Shown piece after piece: positions 16,232 to 31,528 of a DNA stretch of 64,000 nt. Numbering within the stretch: the first letter of the stretch is position 1; every line of letters begins with the position of its first letter. Source of the DNA: Bog-756 sp963806455 (GTDB taxonomy: Bacteria; Actinomycetota; Acidimicrobiia; Acidimicrobiales; RAAP-2). Location: positions 248,001 through 312,000 of the forward strand of contig CAWDXZ010000001.1 in assembly GCA_963806455.1 (NCBI GenBank). Direction: 5' to 3'. The position numbers and the translations under genes are program-made. Below the pieces are notes generated by a model. The model did not search any database. It was not told the DNA's origin and worked only from the letters and a program-made list of their open reading frames with translations.

Positions 16232-16915
16232 ATGGACAACCCGAGGGCCGACAAGGTCGCCGTCGTCGATGAAGTGAAGAACCGTCTCGGGGCGGCCGAC
16301 GGAGCCGTCCTCACCGAGTACCGAGGCCTGACCGTGGCCGAGCTGGCCGAGCTTCGCCGCGAGCTGGCCTCGGCCGGAGGCGACTACAAGATCTACAAGA
16401 ACACCCTGGTCCGCCTGGCCGTGGCCGAGGGACCCCAGGCGGCCCTGGTGGACATGTTGACCGGCCCGACGGCCATCGCCTTCGTGCACGGGGAGGTGAG
16501 CGCGGTGGCCAAGGCCCTGCGCGACTTCGCCCGCACCAACCCGAGCCTCGTGGTGAAGGGCGGGGTGATGGGAACCGGGCTCCTCTCCGCCGGCGACCTC
16601 CAGGCGCTGGCCGACCTCCCGCCCCGGGAGGCGCTGCTGGCCCAGATGGCCGGGGCCCTGGCGTCGCCGTTGCAGTCACTGGCCGGCCTCATCGAGGCCC
16701 TTCCCCGCGGCTTGGCCTACGGGCTGTCGGCCCTCATCGAGAGACGGGAGGCGGAGGGTGGTGAGGCCCCGGCCCCGGCCGCCGACGGCGCCACGGCCGA
16801 GGCCGTCGCCTCCGGTGACGCGCCCGAGGGCGGGACCGACGGCGAGACCAACCAGACCGCCGAGCCCGCCGAGACCGCCGACGGCGACACGAGCGGAGAG
16901 CCGGCCGCCGAGTAG
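16232..16915 (+). CDS. rplJ: 50S ribosomal protein L10
   Basis: 227 residues. L10 is the base of the L12 stalk. The core (about 1-170) starts with DKVAVVDEVKNRLGAADGAVL and contains the YKIYKNTLVRLA RNA-binding segment; the helical part that carries the L12 dimers ends near 175. A Glu/Ala/Asp-rich tail of about 50 residues, not found in most L10 proteins, follows. Start ATG 16232 after GCGGAGG. Confidence 0.95.
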   Translation: MDNPRADKVAVVDEVKNRLGAADGAVLTEYRGLTVAELAELRRELASAGGDYKIYKNTLVRLAVAEGPQAALVDMLTGPTAIAFVHGEVSAVAKALRDFARTNPSLVVKGGVMGTGLLSAGDLQALADLPPREALLAQMAGALASPLQSLAGLIEALPRGLAYGLSALIERREAEGGEAPAPAADGATAEAVASGDAPEGGTDGETNQTAEPAETADGDTSGEPAAE

Positions 16916-17002
16916 GGCCGGAGCCGGGGTCCCCACCGGAGGGGCGTCGGGCCCGGCTGCACACGACCGAGAGTCCACAACCAAGAAGCAAGGAGCAAAC
17001 CA

Positions 17003-17398
17003 ATGGCAGGCACCCTCACCAAGGACCAGATCCTGGACGGCATCTCCGAGCTGTCCGTCCTCGAGCTCAGCGAGCTGTTGAAGGAATTCGAGGACCGTTT
17101 CGGGGTGACCGCCGCCGCCCCGGTGGCCGCCGTGGCCGCCGCACCGGCCGCCGGTGGGGCGGACGCCGGAGAGGGCGAGGAGGAGAAGTCGGAGTTCGAC
17201 GTCATCCTGACCGCGGCCGGGGACAAGAAGATCCAGGTGATCAAGGAGGTCCGGTCGCTCACCAGCCTCGGGCTCAAAGAGGCCAAGGATCTGGTGGACA
17301 ACGCCCCGAAGCCGGTGCTGGAGAAGGCCAACAAGGAGGACGCCGACAAGGCGAAGGCCCAGCTCGAAGGGGCCGGAGCCACGGTCGAGCTCAAGTAG
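17003..17398 (+). CDS. rplL: 50S ribosomal protein L7/L12
   Basis: 131 residues. The multi-copy stalk protein recruits translation GTPases. N-terminal dimerisation domain (LTKDQILDGISELSVLELSELL), an Ala/Pro hinge at about 37-58, then the C-terminal GTPase-contact domain with KIQVIKEVRSLTSLGLKEAKDLV. RBS AAGGAG. Followed directly by a strong hairpin. Confidence 0.97.
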   Translation: MAGTLTKDQILDGISELSVLELSELLKEFEDRFGVTAAAPVAAVAAAPAAGGADAGEGEEEKSEFDVILTAAGDKKIQVIKEVRSLTSLGLKEAKDLVDNAPKPVLEKANKEDADKAKAQLEGAGATVELK

Positions 17399-17403
17399 GG
17401 CGG

Positions 17404-17434
17404 GGCCCGGCCCGCCCTCTGGGCGGACCGGGCC
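17404..17434 (+). terminator. Attenuator-like hairpin after rplL
   Basis: GGCCCGG-C-CCGCCC, loop TCT, GGGCGG-A-CCGGGCC: a 13-pair stem with one internal mismatch, six bases after the rplL stop. No U tract follows, so it may be a partial terminator or a processing site that lets some transcripts continue into rpoB, as in the rplL-rpoB gap of other bacteria. Confidence 0.55.
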
Positions 17435-17768
17435 GTCCCCGGGCGGGCGGTGCCGCGAAGTCCTTGACGGCGGACGGCCCTTCTCCTACCCTGTTCAGGC
17501 CTGGACCGGGCTTCCGGCCCGTGGGTTGTGATTTTGTGCGCCTCCGGTTATGCTTACTGGTTGCCGTGCCTGCTCCCTCTGCCTTCCTGATTGTTCTGGC
17601 TGATTGACGCGCGCCCCGGCACCCCTCTCGACCGCTCCGGCGGCGGTCGTCGACCCCGAGTTCTCGCCCCGATGTCCCCTGGTAGTACCCACGATTTGCC
17701 GCAGCGCCTGATTCCCCGCAGCACCCCGTCGTTTCCCATTCGCCACACCATTGGGAGGAGTAGGCCCG
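17435..17768 (+). promoter_or_regulatory. rpoB leader with two promoter candidates
   Basis: About 330 bases lie between the hairpin and rpoB. Candidate 1: TTGACG (17464-17469), 17 bases, TACCCT (17487-17492). Candidate 2: TTGTGA (17526-17531), 17 bases, TATGCT (17549-17554). Both have ideal spacing, so rpoBC can be transcribed apart from the ribosomal genes. The rest of the leader is pyrimidine-rich and without strong hairpins. The ribosome-binding site GGGAGGAG at 17753-17760 fixes the TTG start. Confidence 0.6.
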
Positions 17769-20700
17769 TTGAGTGCACGGTCCCACAGCCCGGAACGCTT
17801 TTCATTCGCCAACATCGATGAGGCCCTGCCACTGCCGGATCTCGTCGCCATCCAGCGCGATTCATTCCAGTGGTTCTTGGACCGCGGCCTGGCCGAGACC
17901 TTCAGCGACATCAGCCCGATCGAGGACTTCACCGGCCAGCTGAGCCTCGAGCTGGAGTTCGACCCGACCGACCCCGACCTCCGTCCCCCACCCAAGTTCT
18001 CGGTGGAGGAGTGCAAGGAAAAGGACATGACCTACGCCGCGCCGGTCTTCGTGCGCGCCAGGTTCATGAACGCCAGCACGGGCGAGATCAAGGAGCAGAC
18101 GGTCTTCATGGGGGACTTCCCGGTGATGACCGACAAGGGGACCTTCATCGTCAACGGCACCGAGCGGGTGGTGGTGAGCCAGCTGGTCCGGTCCCCGGGT
18201 GTCATCTTCCAGCCCGGCCGCGACGCCAAGACCGTCTTCACCGGCACGATCCACCCCTACCGGGGCGAGTGGATCGAGTTCGACATCGAGGCCAAGCCGT
18301 CCAAGGACGTCACCGCCGGATGCCGGGTGGCCCGCAAGCGCCGGCTCTCGCTCTTCGTGCTGCTGCGCGCCCTCGGGTACGAGGACACCGCCTTCCTCGA
18401 GCGCTTCGTGCGCCACTTCGACTTCCTCGAGGGGCAGTGGGAGAAGGAGCAGAACCTCGCTCCCACCCGGGAGGAGGCGCTCCTCGAGATCTACAAGCGG
18501 GCCCGGCCCGGCGAGCCGCTCTCGGTGGAGGCGGCCCGGCAGTACTTCGAGAACGCCTTCTTCAACCCCAAGCGCTACGACCTGACCCGGGTGGGACGGT
18601 ACAAGCTCAACCGCAAGCTCGGGCCCGAAATCGAGCGCATCTCGGAGCAGCTGAAGATCGACCTCGAGCGGCCCTCGCCCACCCAGGGCGTCCTCAGCCC
18701 GTGCGAGATCCTCGCGTCTGCGACCTACATGCTGCACCTGGCCAAGCACATGGCCGACGGCGAGTCGAACTACCGCATCGACGACCAGGACCACTTCGCC
18801 AACCGCCGCATCCGGTCGGTGGGCGAGCTCATCCAGAACCAGGTCCGGGTGGGCCTGTCGCGCATGGAGCGGGTGGTCCGCGAGCGGATGACCACCCAGG
18901 ACGTGGAGGCGATCACCCCCCAGACGCTGATCAACATCCGTCCGGTGGTCGCCGCCGTCAAGGAGTTCTTCGGCACCAGCCAGCTCAGCCAGTTCATGGA
19001 CCAGAACAACCCGCTGTCGGGCCTGGCTCACAAGCGCCGCCTCTCCGCCCTCGGGCCCGGGGGCCTGTCGCGGGAGCGGGCCGGCTTCGAGGTCCGGGAC
19101 GTCCACACCTCCCACTACGGCCGGATGTGCCCCATCGAGACGCCCGAGGGCCCGAACATCGGCCTCATCGGCTCCTTGGCCACCTACGCCCGAGTCAACG
19201 AGTACGGGTTCATCGAGACCCCCTACCGCAAGGTGGTCGACGGCAAGGTGACCGACGAGGTCACCTACCTGGCCGCCGACGAGGAAGAGGAGCACGTGAT
19301 CGCCCAGGCCTCGGCGGCCCTGGACGACAACGGGCGCTTCAGCGAGGAGAAGGTCCTCGTCCGCCGCGGCCCGCAGGGGACCGGTGTCCGGGTGGGCGCC
19401 ACCACCACCTCGTACGGCACCACCTCGGAGATCGACTTCGTCCCCCCCTCCGAGGTCGACCTGATGGACGTGTCGCCCAAGCAGATCGTCTCGGTGTCCA
19501 CCGCCCTCATCCCCTTCGTCGAGCACGACGACGCCAACCGGGCGCTGATGGGCGCCAACATGCAGAAGCAGGCCGTCCCGCTGGTGGTGCCCGAGGCGCC
19601 CTACATCGGCACCGGGGTCGAGGCGCGGGCCGCCCGTGACGCCGGCGATGTGGTGCTGGCCGAGGGGGAGGGGACCGTCATCGACGTGTCCGGGGACCAG
19701 ATCACCGTGGAGTACAAGGCCAACACCAAGGACCGCAGCGGAACGGTCCTGGGACGCAAGGTGTACCGCCTGGCCAAGTTCCGGCGCTCCAACCAGAACA
19801 CCGCCATCAACCAGAAGGTCATCGTCGAGGAGGGCCAGCGGGTGGTGAGCGGGGACGTCCTGGCCGACGGGCCGGCCACCCACAACGGCGAGCTGGCCCT
19901 GGGCAAGAACCTGCTGGTGGCCTTCATGCCCTGGGAGGGCTACAACTACGAGGACGCCATCATCCTCTCGGAGCGGCTGGTGAAGGACGACGTCCTCACC
20001 TCGATCCACATCGAGGAGCACGAGGTCGACGCCCGCGACACCAAGCTGGGCGCCGAGGAGATCACCCGGGACATCCCCAACCTGTCCGAGGAGATCCTCG
20101 CCGACCTCGACGAGCGCGGCATCATCCGGATCGGGGCCGAGGTCGACCCCGGCGACGTGCTGGTGGGCAAGGTCACCCCGAAGGGCGAGACGGAGCAGAC
20201 TCCCGAGGAGCGTCTGCTCCGCGCCATCTTCGGGGAGAAGGCCCGGGAGGTGCGCGACACCTCGCTCAAGGTGCCCCACGGCGAGCAGGGGACGGTCATC
20301 GACGTCCGGGTGTTCTCGCGGGACGACGCCCACGAGCTGCCGCCCGGCGTCGAGCAGCTGGTCCGGGTGTACGTGGCCCAGAAGCGCAAGATCTCCGAAG
20401 GCGACAAGTTGGCCGGACGCCACGGCAACAAGGGCGTCATCTCGAAGATCCTGCCCATCGAGGACATGCCTTTCCAGACCGACGGCACGCCCGTCGACAT
20501 CATCCTCAACCCGCTGGGTGTCCCGAGCCGGATGAACGTGGGCCAGGTGCTCGAGTCCCATCTCGGCTACGCCGCCCGCTGGGGTTGGGACGGAGCCGGC
20601 GACCACGCCCGGCCCCCGGTCCGGGGCACCGAGACCAAGACCCGCCCGCGCACCGACCCGGCCGTGTGGGTGTCGACCCCGGTCTTCGACGGGGCCCACT

Positions 20701-21343
20701 GGGACGAGGAGGCCGACGCCGGCCGCCACCCCACCATCCAGCAGATCTTCCGCAAGCTCAACCCGGACGGGGCCGACGGCACCGTCCAGATGGCCGACAA
20801 CGGGAAGTCGGTCCTCTACAACGGGCGCACCGGCGAGCCCTACGACAACCCCATCTCGGTGGGGTACGTGTACATCCTGAAGCTCCACCACCTGGTGGAC
20901 GACAAGATCCACGCCCGCTCCACCGGGCCGTACTCGATGATCACCCAGCAGCCTCTCGGCGGCAAGGCCCAGTTCGGTGGGCAGCGGTTCGGGGAGATGG
21001 AGGTGTGGGCCCTGGAGGCCTTCGGGGCCGCCTACGCCCTCCAGGAGCTCCTCACCATCAAGTCGGACGACGTGCTCGGCCGGGTGAAGGTCTACGAGGC
21101 CATCGTGAAGGGCGAGAACATCCCCGAGCCGGGCATCCCCGAGAGCTTCAAGGTGCTCATCAAGGAGATGCAGTCGCTCTGCCTGGACGTCGAGGTCCTG
21201 GCCCCGGGTGGGGAGGAGATCGAGATGCGAGAGCTGGACGAGGACGTGTTCCGCACGGCCGAGGAGCTGGGCATCGACATCAGCCGGCCCGAGCGCGGGT
21301 CGGATGAGGAAGACGCACGGCGCGCTGCCGAAAGGGGATTCTG

Positions 21344-21344
<1 letters not shown>
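17769..21344 (+). CDS. rpoB: DNA-directed RNA polymerase subunit beta
   Basis: 1191 residues, the normal actinobacterial size. The rifampicin-contact region begins FGTSQLSQFMDQNNPLSG at residue 401; D411, H421 and S426 (E. coli 516, 526, 531) are the sensitive-type residues, while the Thr usually before the His is Ala (A420). The GDKLAGRHGNKG and PFQTDGTPVDIILNPLGVPSRMN (partial) active-centre segments are intact. The start is TTG 17769, eight bases after GGGAGGAG; no ATG or GTG fits the frame nearby. Its stop shares a base with the rpoC start (TGATG). Confidence 0.98.
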
Positions 21345-25426
<4,082 letters not shown>

Positions 25427-25483
25427 CCCCGGCCGCCCCATCGAGCCCCCCGATCGGAACCCCAGGCCCGGCGGGTGGCATGC

Positions 25484-25513
25484 TTGCCCCTCGGGGCCGG
25501 GATGCCGTACGAT
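25484..25513 (+). promoter_or_regulatory. Candidate promoter of the str unit (rpsL)
   Basis: TTGCCC (25484-25489), 18 bases, TACGAT (25508-25513). It lies in the 205-base gap after rpoC and would give a leader of about 110 bases before rpsL. Confidence 0.5.
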
Positions 25514-25631
25514 GGAGTGCTTGCGGCCGCGCGCCGGGCAGTATGCCGTGCCCGCCCGCAGCACCGCAGGAGGTCCGACCGTTTCGTCGAGACCTGAAGG
25601 ATTCCCGCAGTCCAGAACGTTGAGGTAACGC

Positions 25632-26002
<371 letters not shown>

Positions 26003-26003
<1 letters not shown>

Positions 26004-26473
26004 TGCCACGCAAAGGTCCCGCCGAGCGGCGCGAGCTGCGGCCCGACCCCGTCTACCACTCGGTCCTCGTCACCCAGGTGGTGAACCGGGTGCTCAGCCG
26101 GGGCAAGCGGACCCTGGCCGAGCGCATCGTCTACGACGCCCTGTCCGACGTGGCCGAGAAGTCGGGGAACGACCCGGTGACCGTGCTCAAGAAGGCCGTC
26201 GAGAACACGCGACCCGAGCTCGAGGTCCGAAGCCGTAGAGTGGGAGGGGCGACCTACCAGGTGCCGGTCGAGGTGCGGCCCCGGCGGGCGACCACCCTCT
26301 CCATCCGGTGGCTGGTGGGCTACTCGCAGCAGCGACGCGAGAAGACCATGGCCGATCGCTTGTCCAACGAGATCCGCGACGCGGCCAACGGCATCGGTGC
26401 GGCGGCCAAGCGCCGCGAGGACCTGCACAAGATGGCCGAGTCCAACAAGGCCTTCGCCCACTACCGCTGGTAG
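26003..26473 (+). CDS. rpsG: 30S ribosomal protein S7
   Basis: 156 residues, standard length. S7 nucleates assembly of the small-subunit head and contacts the E-site tRNA. Family markers: MPRKGPAERRELRPDPVYHS, VLKKAVENTRPELEVRSRRVGG (partial) and YRW at the C-terminus. It overlaps rpsL by one base and is followed 78 bases later by fusA. Confidence 0.97.
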
Positions 26474-26551
26474 GCGGCGGCCCCGGCGGGCCGGCGGCAG
26501 CTCGCCGGCGGCGAGCACGAAGACGAGCACGACCCCAGGAACTGAGCAACC

Positions 26552-28645
26552 ATGGCTGAAGCAACCACACGCCAACATCCCCTGGCCAAGACCCGCAACA
26601 TCGGGATCATGGCCCACATCGACGCGGGCAAGACGACCACCACCGAGCGGATTCTCTACTACACCGGCAAGAACTACAAGATCGGGGAGGTCCACGAGGG
26701 AGCCGCCACCATGGACTGGATGGTCCAGGAGCAGGAGCGCGGCATCACCATCACCTCCGCCGCCACCACCTGCATGTGGCGGGACACGGTGATCAACATC
26801 ATCGACACGCCCGGGCACGTCGACTTCACCGTCGAGGTGGAGCGGTCGCTCCGGGTGCTCGACGGAGCGGTGGCCGTGTTCGACGCCGTGGCCGGGGTCG
26901 AGCCCCAGACCGAGACGGTCTGGCGGCAGGCCAACAAGTACGAGGTGCCGCGGATCTGTTTCATCAACAAGATGGACCGGACCGGGGCCGATTTCCAACA
27001 GTGCGTGGACATGATCCGGGACCGCCTCGACGCGGTGCCGGCCGTCATCCAGCTGCCCATCGGCTCGGAGGGGGAGTTCCGGGGCGTGGTCGACCTGGTC
27101 GAGATGAAGGCCCTGGTGTGGGACGACGGGATGGGTGAGGAGTGGGCCGAAGAGGAGATCCCGGCCGAGATGAAGGCGGTGGCCGAAGAGGCGAACCACC
27201 AGCTCATCGATATCGTCTCCAACCACGACGACACCATCATGGAGAAGTACCTGGAGGGGGTGGCGATCACCCCTGCCGACCTCCGGCGCGCCATCCGCAC
27301 GGTGGCCCTCGGCAGCCACGCCGTCCCCATCCTGTGCGGGTCGGCCTTCAAGAACAAGGGCGTCCAGCCCATGCTGGACGCGGTCGTGGACTACCTGCCG
27401 AGCCCCACCGACGTCCCTCCGACGGTGGGGATGGTGCCCCGCAAGGAGGGTGTGACCGTCGAGCGGCCGGCCGACGACTCGGCCCCCTTCTCGGCGCTGG
27501 CCTTCAAGGTCATGACCGATCCCTATGTCGGCAAGCTCACCTACCTGCGGGTGTACTCGGGCACGCTGGGCAAGGGCTCGGGCGTGCTGAACTCGACCAA
27601 GGACCGCAAGGAGCGGATCGGGCGGCTGCTGCAGATGCACGCCAACTCCCGCGAGGACCTCGACGCCGTCTACACCGGTGACATCGTGGCCGCCGTCGGG
27701 CTCAAGCAGACCACCACCGGCGACACCCTCTGCGACCCGGGCGACCCGGTCGTGCTGGAGTCGCTGACCTTCCCCGAGCCGGTGATCCACGTGGCGGTCG
27801 AGCCGAAGACCAAGGCCGACCAGGACAAGCTGTCCAAGGCCCTGTTCGCCCTGTCCGAGGAGGACCCTACCTTCCGGGTCAAGTCGGACGAGGAGACCGG
27901 CCAGACGGTCATCTCCGGCATGGGCGAGTTGCACCTCGAGGTCCTGGTGGACCGGATGCTGCGCGAGTTCAGCGTGGACGCCAACGTGGGCAAACCCCAG
28001 GTGGCCTATCGCGAGACCATTCGCAAGAAGGTCGAGAAGGTGGAGTACCGGCACGTCCGCCAGACCGGCGGCAAGGGCCAGTACGGCCACGTGGTGATCA
28101 CCCTCGAGCCCAACCCGGGCCACGGCTACGAGTTCGAGGACAAGATCACCGGCGGTGTGATCCCGAAGGAGTACATCCCCTCCGTCGACCAGGGGATCCA
28201 GGAAGCGCTCACCTCGGGCGTGCTGGCCGGCTACCCGACCGTCGACGTCAAGGTGACGCTGACCTATGGCTCCTACCACGACGTGGACTCGTCCGAGATG
28301 GCCTTCAAGATCGCCGGGTCGATGGCGGTCAAGAAGGCCGCCAACCTGGCCAACCCCGTGCTCCTGGAGCCGGTGATGGCGGTCGAGGTGACCACCCCCG
28401 AGGACTACATGGGCGACGTGATCGGAGACCTGTCGGCCCGTCGGGGCAAGGTCGAGGGCATGGAGCAGCGGGGCAACAGCCACATCGTCCGGGCGCAGGT
28501 ACCCTTGAGCGACATGTTCGGCTACGCTACCGACCTGCGCTCGCGCACTCAGGGACGGGCCACGTATTCGATGCAGTTCCACGCGTACAACGAGGTTCCC
28601 GAGTCGATCGCCAAGGAGATCATCGCCAAGGCGCGTGGAGAGTAG
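26552..28645 (+). CDS. fusA: Elongation factor G
   Basis: 697 residues. EF-G is the GTPase that drives translocation and, with RRF, ribosome recycling. G1 motif AHIDAGKTTTTERIL, switch II DTPGHVDFT, G4 NKMD; domains II to V follow, ending with SIAKEIIAKARGE. Near the C-terminus ARRGKVEGMEQRGN marks the domain V loop region. Standard length, no insertions. Confidence 0.98.
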   Translation: MAEATTRQHPLAKTRNIGIMAHIDAGKTTTTERILYYTGKNYKIGEVHEGAATMDWMVQEQERGITITSAATTCMWRDTVINIIDTPGHVDFTVEVERSLRVLDGAVAVFDAVAGVEPQTETVWRQANKYEVPRICFINKMDRTGADFQQCVDMIRDRLDAVPAVIQLPIGSEGEFRGVVDLVEMKALVWDDGMGEEWAEEEIPAEMKAVAEEANHQLIDIVSNHDDTIMEKYLEGVAITPADLRRAIRTVALGSHAVPILCGSAFKNKGVQPMLDAVVDYLPSPTDVPPTVGMVPRKEGVTVERPADDSAPFSALAFKVMTDPYVGKLTYLRVYSGTLGKGSGVLNSTKDRKERIGRLLQMHANSREDLDAVYTGDIVAAVGLKQTTTGDTLCDPGDPVVLESLTFPEPVIHVAVEPKTKADQDKLSKALFALSEEDPTFRVKSDEETGQTVISGMGELHLEVLVDRMLREFSVDANVGKPQVAYRETIRKKVEKVEYRHVRQTGGKGQYGHVVITLEPNPGHGYEFEDKITGGVIPKEYIPSVDQGIQEALTSGVLAGYPTVDVKVTLTYGSYHDVDSSEMAFKIAGSMAVKKAANLANPVLLEPVMAVEVTTPEDYMGDVIGDLSARRGKVEGMEQRGNSHIVRAQVPLSDMFGYATDLRSRTQGRATYSMQFHAYNEVPESIAKEIIAKARGE

Positions 28646-28863
28646 GCGGCGTGCGGCCGGGTGGGCATCCGGCGGCACGACCGCAGTCGTACCGCATCAT
28701 CCGGAGTTGACCAGGTAGTTCCAGGTTCGAAACCGGTGGCCCCGCCGCCGGGCGAACAGCAGCCCAGGACCAGATTCACACACGAAGAGACGGCAGGCCG
28801 AGTCCTGTCGTCGCGGCGGGCCCGAGGGGGTACCGCCCGAGATCAGGGAGCATTACCCCAGCC

Positions 28864-30051
<1,188 letters not shown>

Positions 30052-30090
30052 GCAGTCCGGCGCACGCACCTACGAGAGGACGCTGTACCC

Positions 30091-30420
30091 ATGGCCGCAG
30101 AGGGCCCCCGTCAGAAGATCAGGATCCGCCTCAAGGCCTACGACCACGAGATCCTCGACCAGTCGACCGAGAAGATCGTCCAGACCGTGCTCCGGACCCA
30201 GGCCAAGGTGCTCGGGCCGGTGCCGCTCCCCACGGAGAAGCACCGCTACACGGTGGTCCGGTCGCCCCACAAGTACAAGGACAGCCGGGAGCACTTCGAG
30301 ATGAGGGTGCACAAGCGCCTGGTCGACATCGTGGAGCACACGCCGAAGACGGTCGACTCGCTGCAGCGGCTCGACCTGCCGGCCGGGGTCGACATCGAGA
30401 TCAAGATCCAGACCGTCTGA
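30091..30420 (+). CDS. rpsJ: 30S ribosomal protein S10
   Basis: 109 residues; the extra N-terminal MAAEGPR precedes the canonical QKIRIRLKAYDHEILD. The tRNA/NusE loop region VPLPTEKHRYTVVRSPHKYK is intact; S10 also acts as NusE in antitermination. Here it sits at the end of the str unit: a perfect hairpin follows its stop and a new promoter lies before rplC, so it is separated from the rest of the S10 operon. Confidence 0.97.
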   Translation: MAAEGPRQKIRIRLKAYDHEILDQSTEKIVQTVLRTQAKVLGPVPLPTEKHRYTVVRSPHKYKDSREHFEMRVHKRLVDIVEHTPKTVDSLQRLDLPAGVDIEIKIQTV

Positions 30421-30421
30421 C

Positions 30422-30442
30422 GGCGCCGGCTCGGCCGGCGCC
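30422..30442 (+). terminator. Hairpin terminator after rpsJ
   Basis: GGCGCCGGC, loop TCG, GCCGGCGCC: a perfect nine-pair GC stem starting one base after the rpsJ stop codon. No U tract follows. Confidence 0.6.
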
Positions 30443-30865
30443 CACCGGGCGTCTCGAGGGGCTGGTCAGGCCGGCGGGGGGGGCGGTCCGGCCGGCTCGG
30501 ACCGGCAGCGCCGTCCGACCGGAGCAGGGCCGCCCCGGAGCAGGGCCGCCGCCCCGGCACCCCGTTGTCAGGCCCAATGGCGGTGGTATATAGTCATCAG
30601 TCGCCCGATTTCGGGCTAGTGAAGGTGAGAAGGACGTGCCCGCGAGCCCGCTGCCTGTCGGCGGGGACCTCGGGCCAGACCAGGCGAGCGCTCCGCTCGG
30701 GTTCATCCGAGCGGAGCGTCTGTGTGCAAGCCGATGTGGGCGGGGGCATCGGCACTGTCAACAGCGCAAGGTTCCGAGCGCGTCGAGTTGTGCCAGCAGA
30801 GTCGTGTTGCAGCAGGTCCGTGCCGGCCGGTGGGGACCGAACGAAGAACCGAGACGGAGAGTCCA
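30443..30865 (+). promoter_or_regulatory. S10-cluster promoter and structured leader
   Basis: A strong promoter candidate has TTGTCA (30565-30570), 18 bases, TATAGT (30589-30594), with a TATATA overlap at 16-base spacing. The leader of about 270 bases holds a 13-pair hairpin, GCGCTCCGCTCGG (30688-30700), loop GTTCAT, then its complement (30707-30719), with one G-T end pair. It is not followed by a U tract, so regulation by protein binding (L4 or S10 type control) is more likely than simple termination. A GTG-started open frame at 30636 with GAAGGTGA before it spans the hairpin and runs into rplC; I do not count it as a gene. Confidence 0.6.
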
Positions 30866-31528
30866 GTGGCCACCAAGGCGATCGTGGGCGAGAAAGTGGG
30901 AATGACCCAGATCTGGGACGATCAGCACCGGGCCATACCGGTGACGGTCCTGCGCGTCGCTCCGGTTCGCGTGGTGCAGGTCAAGACGCTCGAGCACGAG
31001 GGCTACTCGGCGCTGCAGGTCACCTTCGGCCATCGGCGCCCCTCGAGCTTGAGCCAGCCCGAGCAGGGCCACTTCGACCGGGCGGGCGTCAACGCCGGGC
31101 GACGGCTGGTCGAGCTCCGCATCGACGACGTCGCCGACTTCGAGGTCGGGCAGGAGCTGGCGGCCGATGTCCTGCAGGCTGGCGAGCTGGTCGACGCCAT
31201 TGCCGTGTCCAAGGGGAAGGGATTCGCCGGCGCCATGAAGCGTCACAACTTCAAGGGGCAGGGCGCGTCCCACGGCAACCACAAGAAGCACCGGTCCCCC
31301 GGGGCGATCGGTGCCTGCGCCACGCCGTCGAGGGTCTTCAAGGGGACCCGGATGGCGGGACGCATGGGCGGCCACCAGGTGACCACCCTCAACCTGCAGG
31401 TGGTCCAGGCCGATCCGGAGCGGGAGCTCGTCCTCGTCAAGGGGGCGGTGCCCGGGCCGCGGGGTGCCACCGTGATCCTCCGGGACGCAGTCAAGACCCC
31501 CCTGGTCAAGGGGAACAAGGCGTCATGA
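30866..31528 (+). CDS. rplC: 50S ribosomal protein L3
   Basis: 220 residues. L3 is an early assembly protein near the peptidyl-transferase centre. N-terminal KAIVGEKVGMTQIWDD and the signature FAGAMKRHNFKGQGASHGNH are present. GTG 30866 is the chosen start, after GGAGAG, since it gives the canonical N-terminus. It overlaps rplD by four bases (ATGA). Confidence 0.96.
   Translation: MATKAIVGEKVGMTQIWDDQHRAIPVTVLRVAPVRVVQVKTLEHEGYSALQVTFGHRRPSSLSQPEQGHFDRAGVNAGRRLVELRIDDVADFEVGQELAADVLQAGELVDAIAVSKGKGFAGAMKRHNFKGQGASHGNHKKHRSPGAIGACATPSRVFKGTRMAGRMGGHQVTTLNLQVVQADPERELVLVKGAVPGPRGATVILRDAVKTPLVKGNKAS

Noticed and set aside
17862..20912. A 1016-residue open frame antisense to rpoB
   Set aside because: Same cause: codon-bias shadow of rpoB with repetitive Val/Leu/His composition.
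28700..28745. A tRNA T-arm-like sequence (GGTTCGAAACC) between fusA and tuf
   Set aside because: The putative T stem has a mismatch and no acceptor, D or anticodon arm can be built around it.
30636..30905. An 89-residue frame in the rplC leader
   Set aside because: It overlaps the start of rplC, crosses a strong hairpin and resembles no family; kept only as a possible leader peptide.
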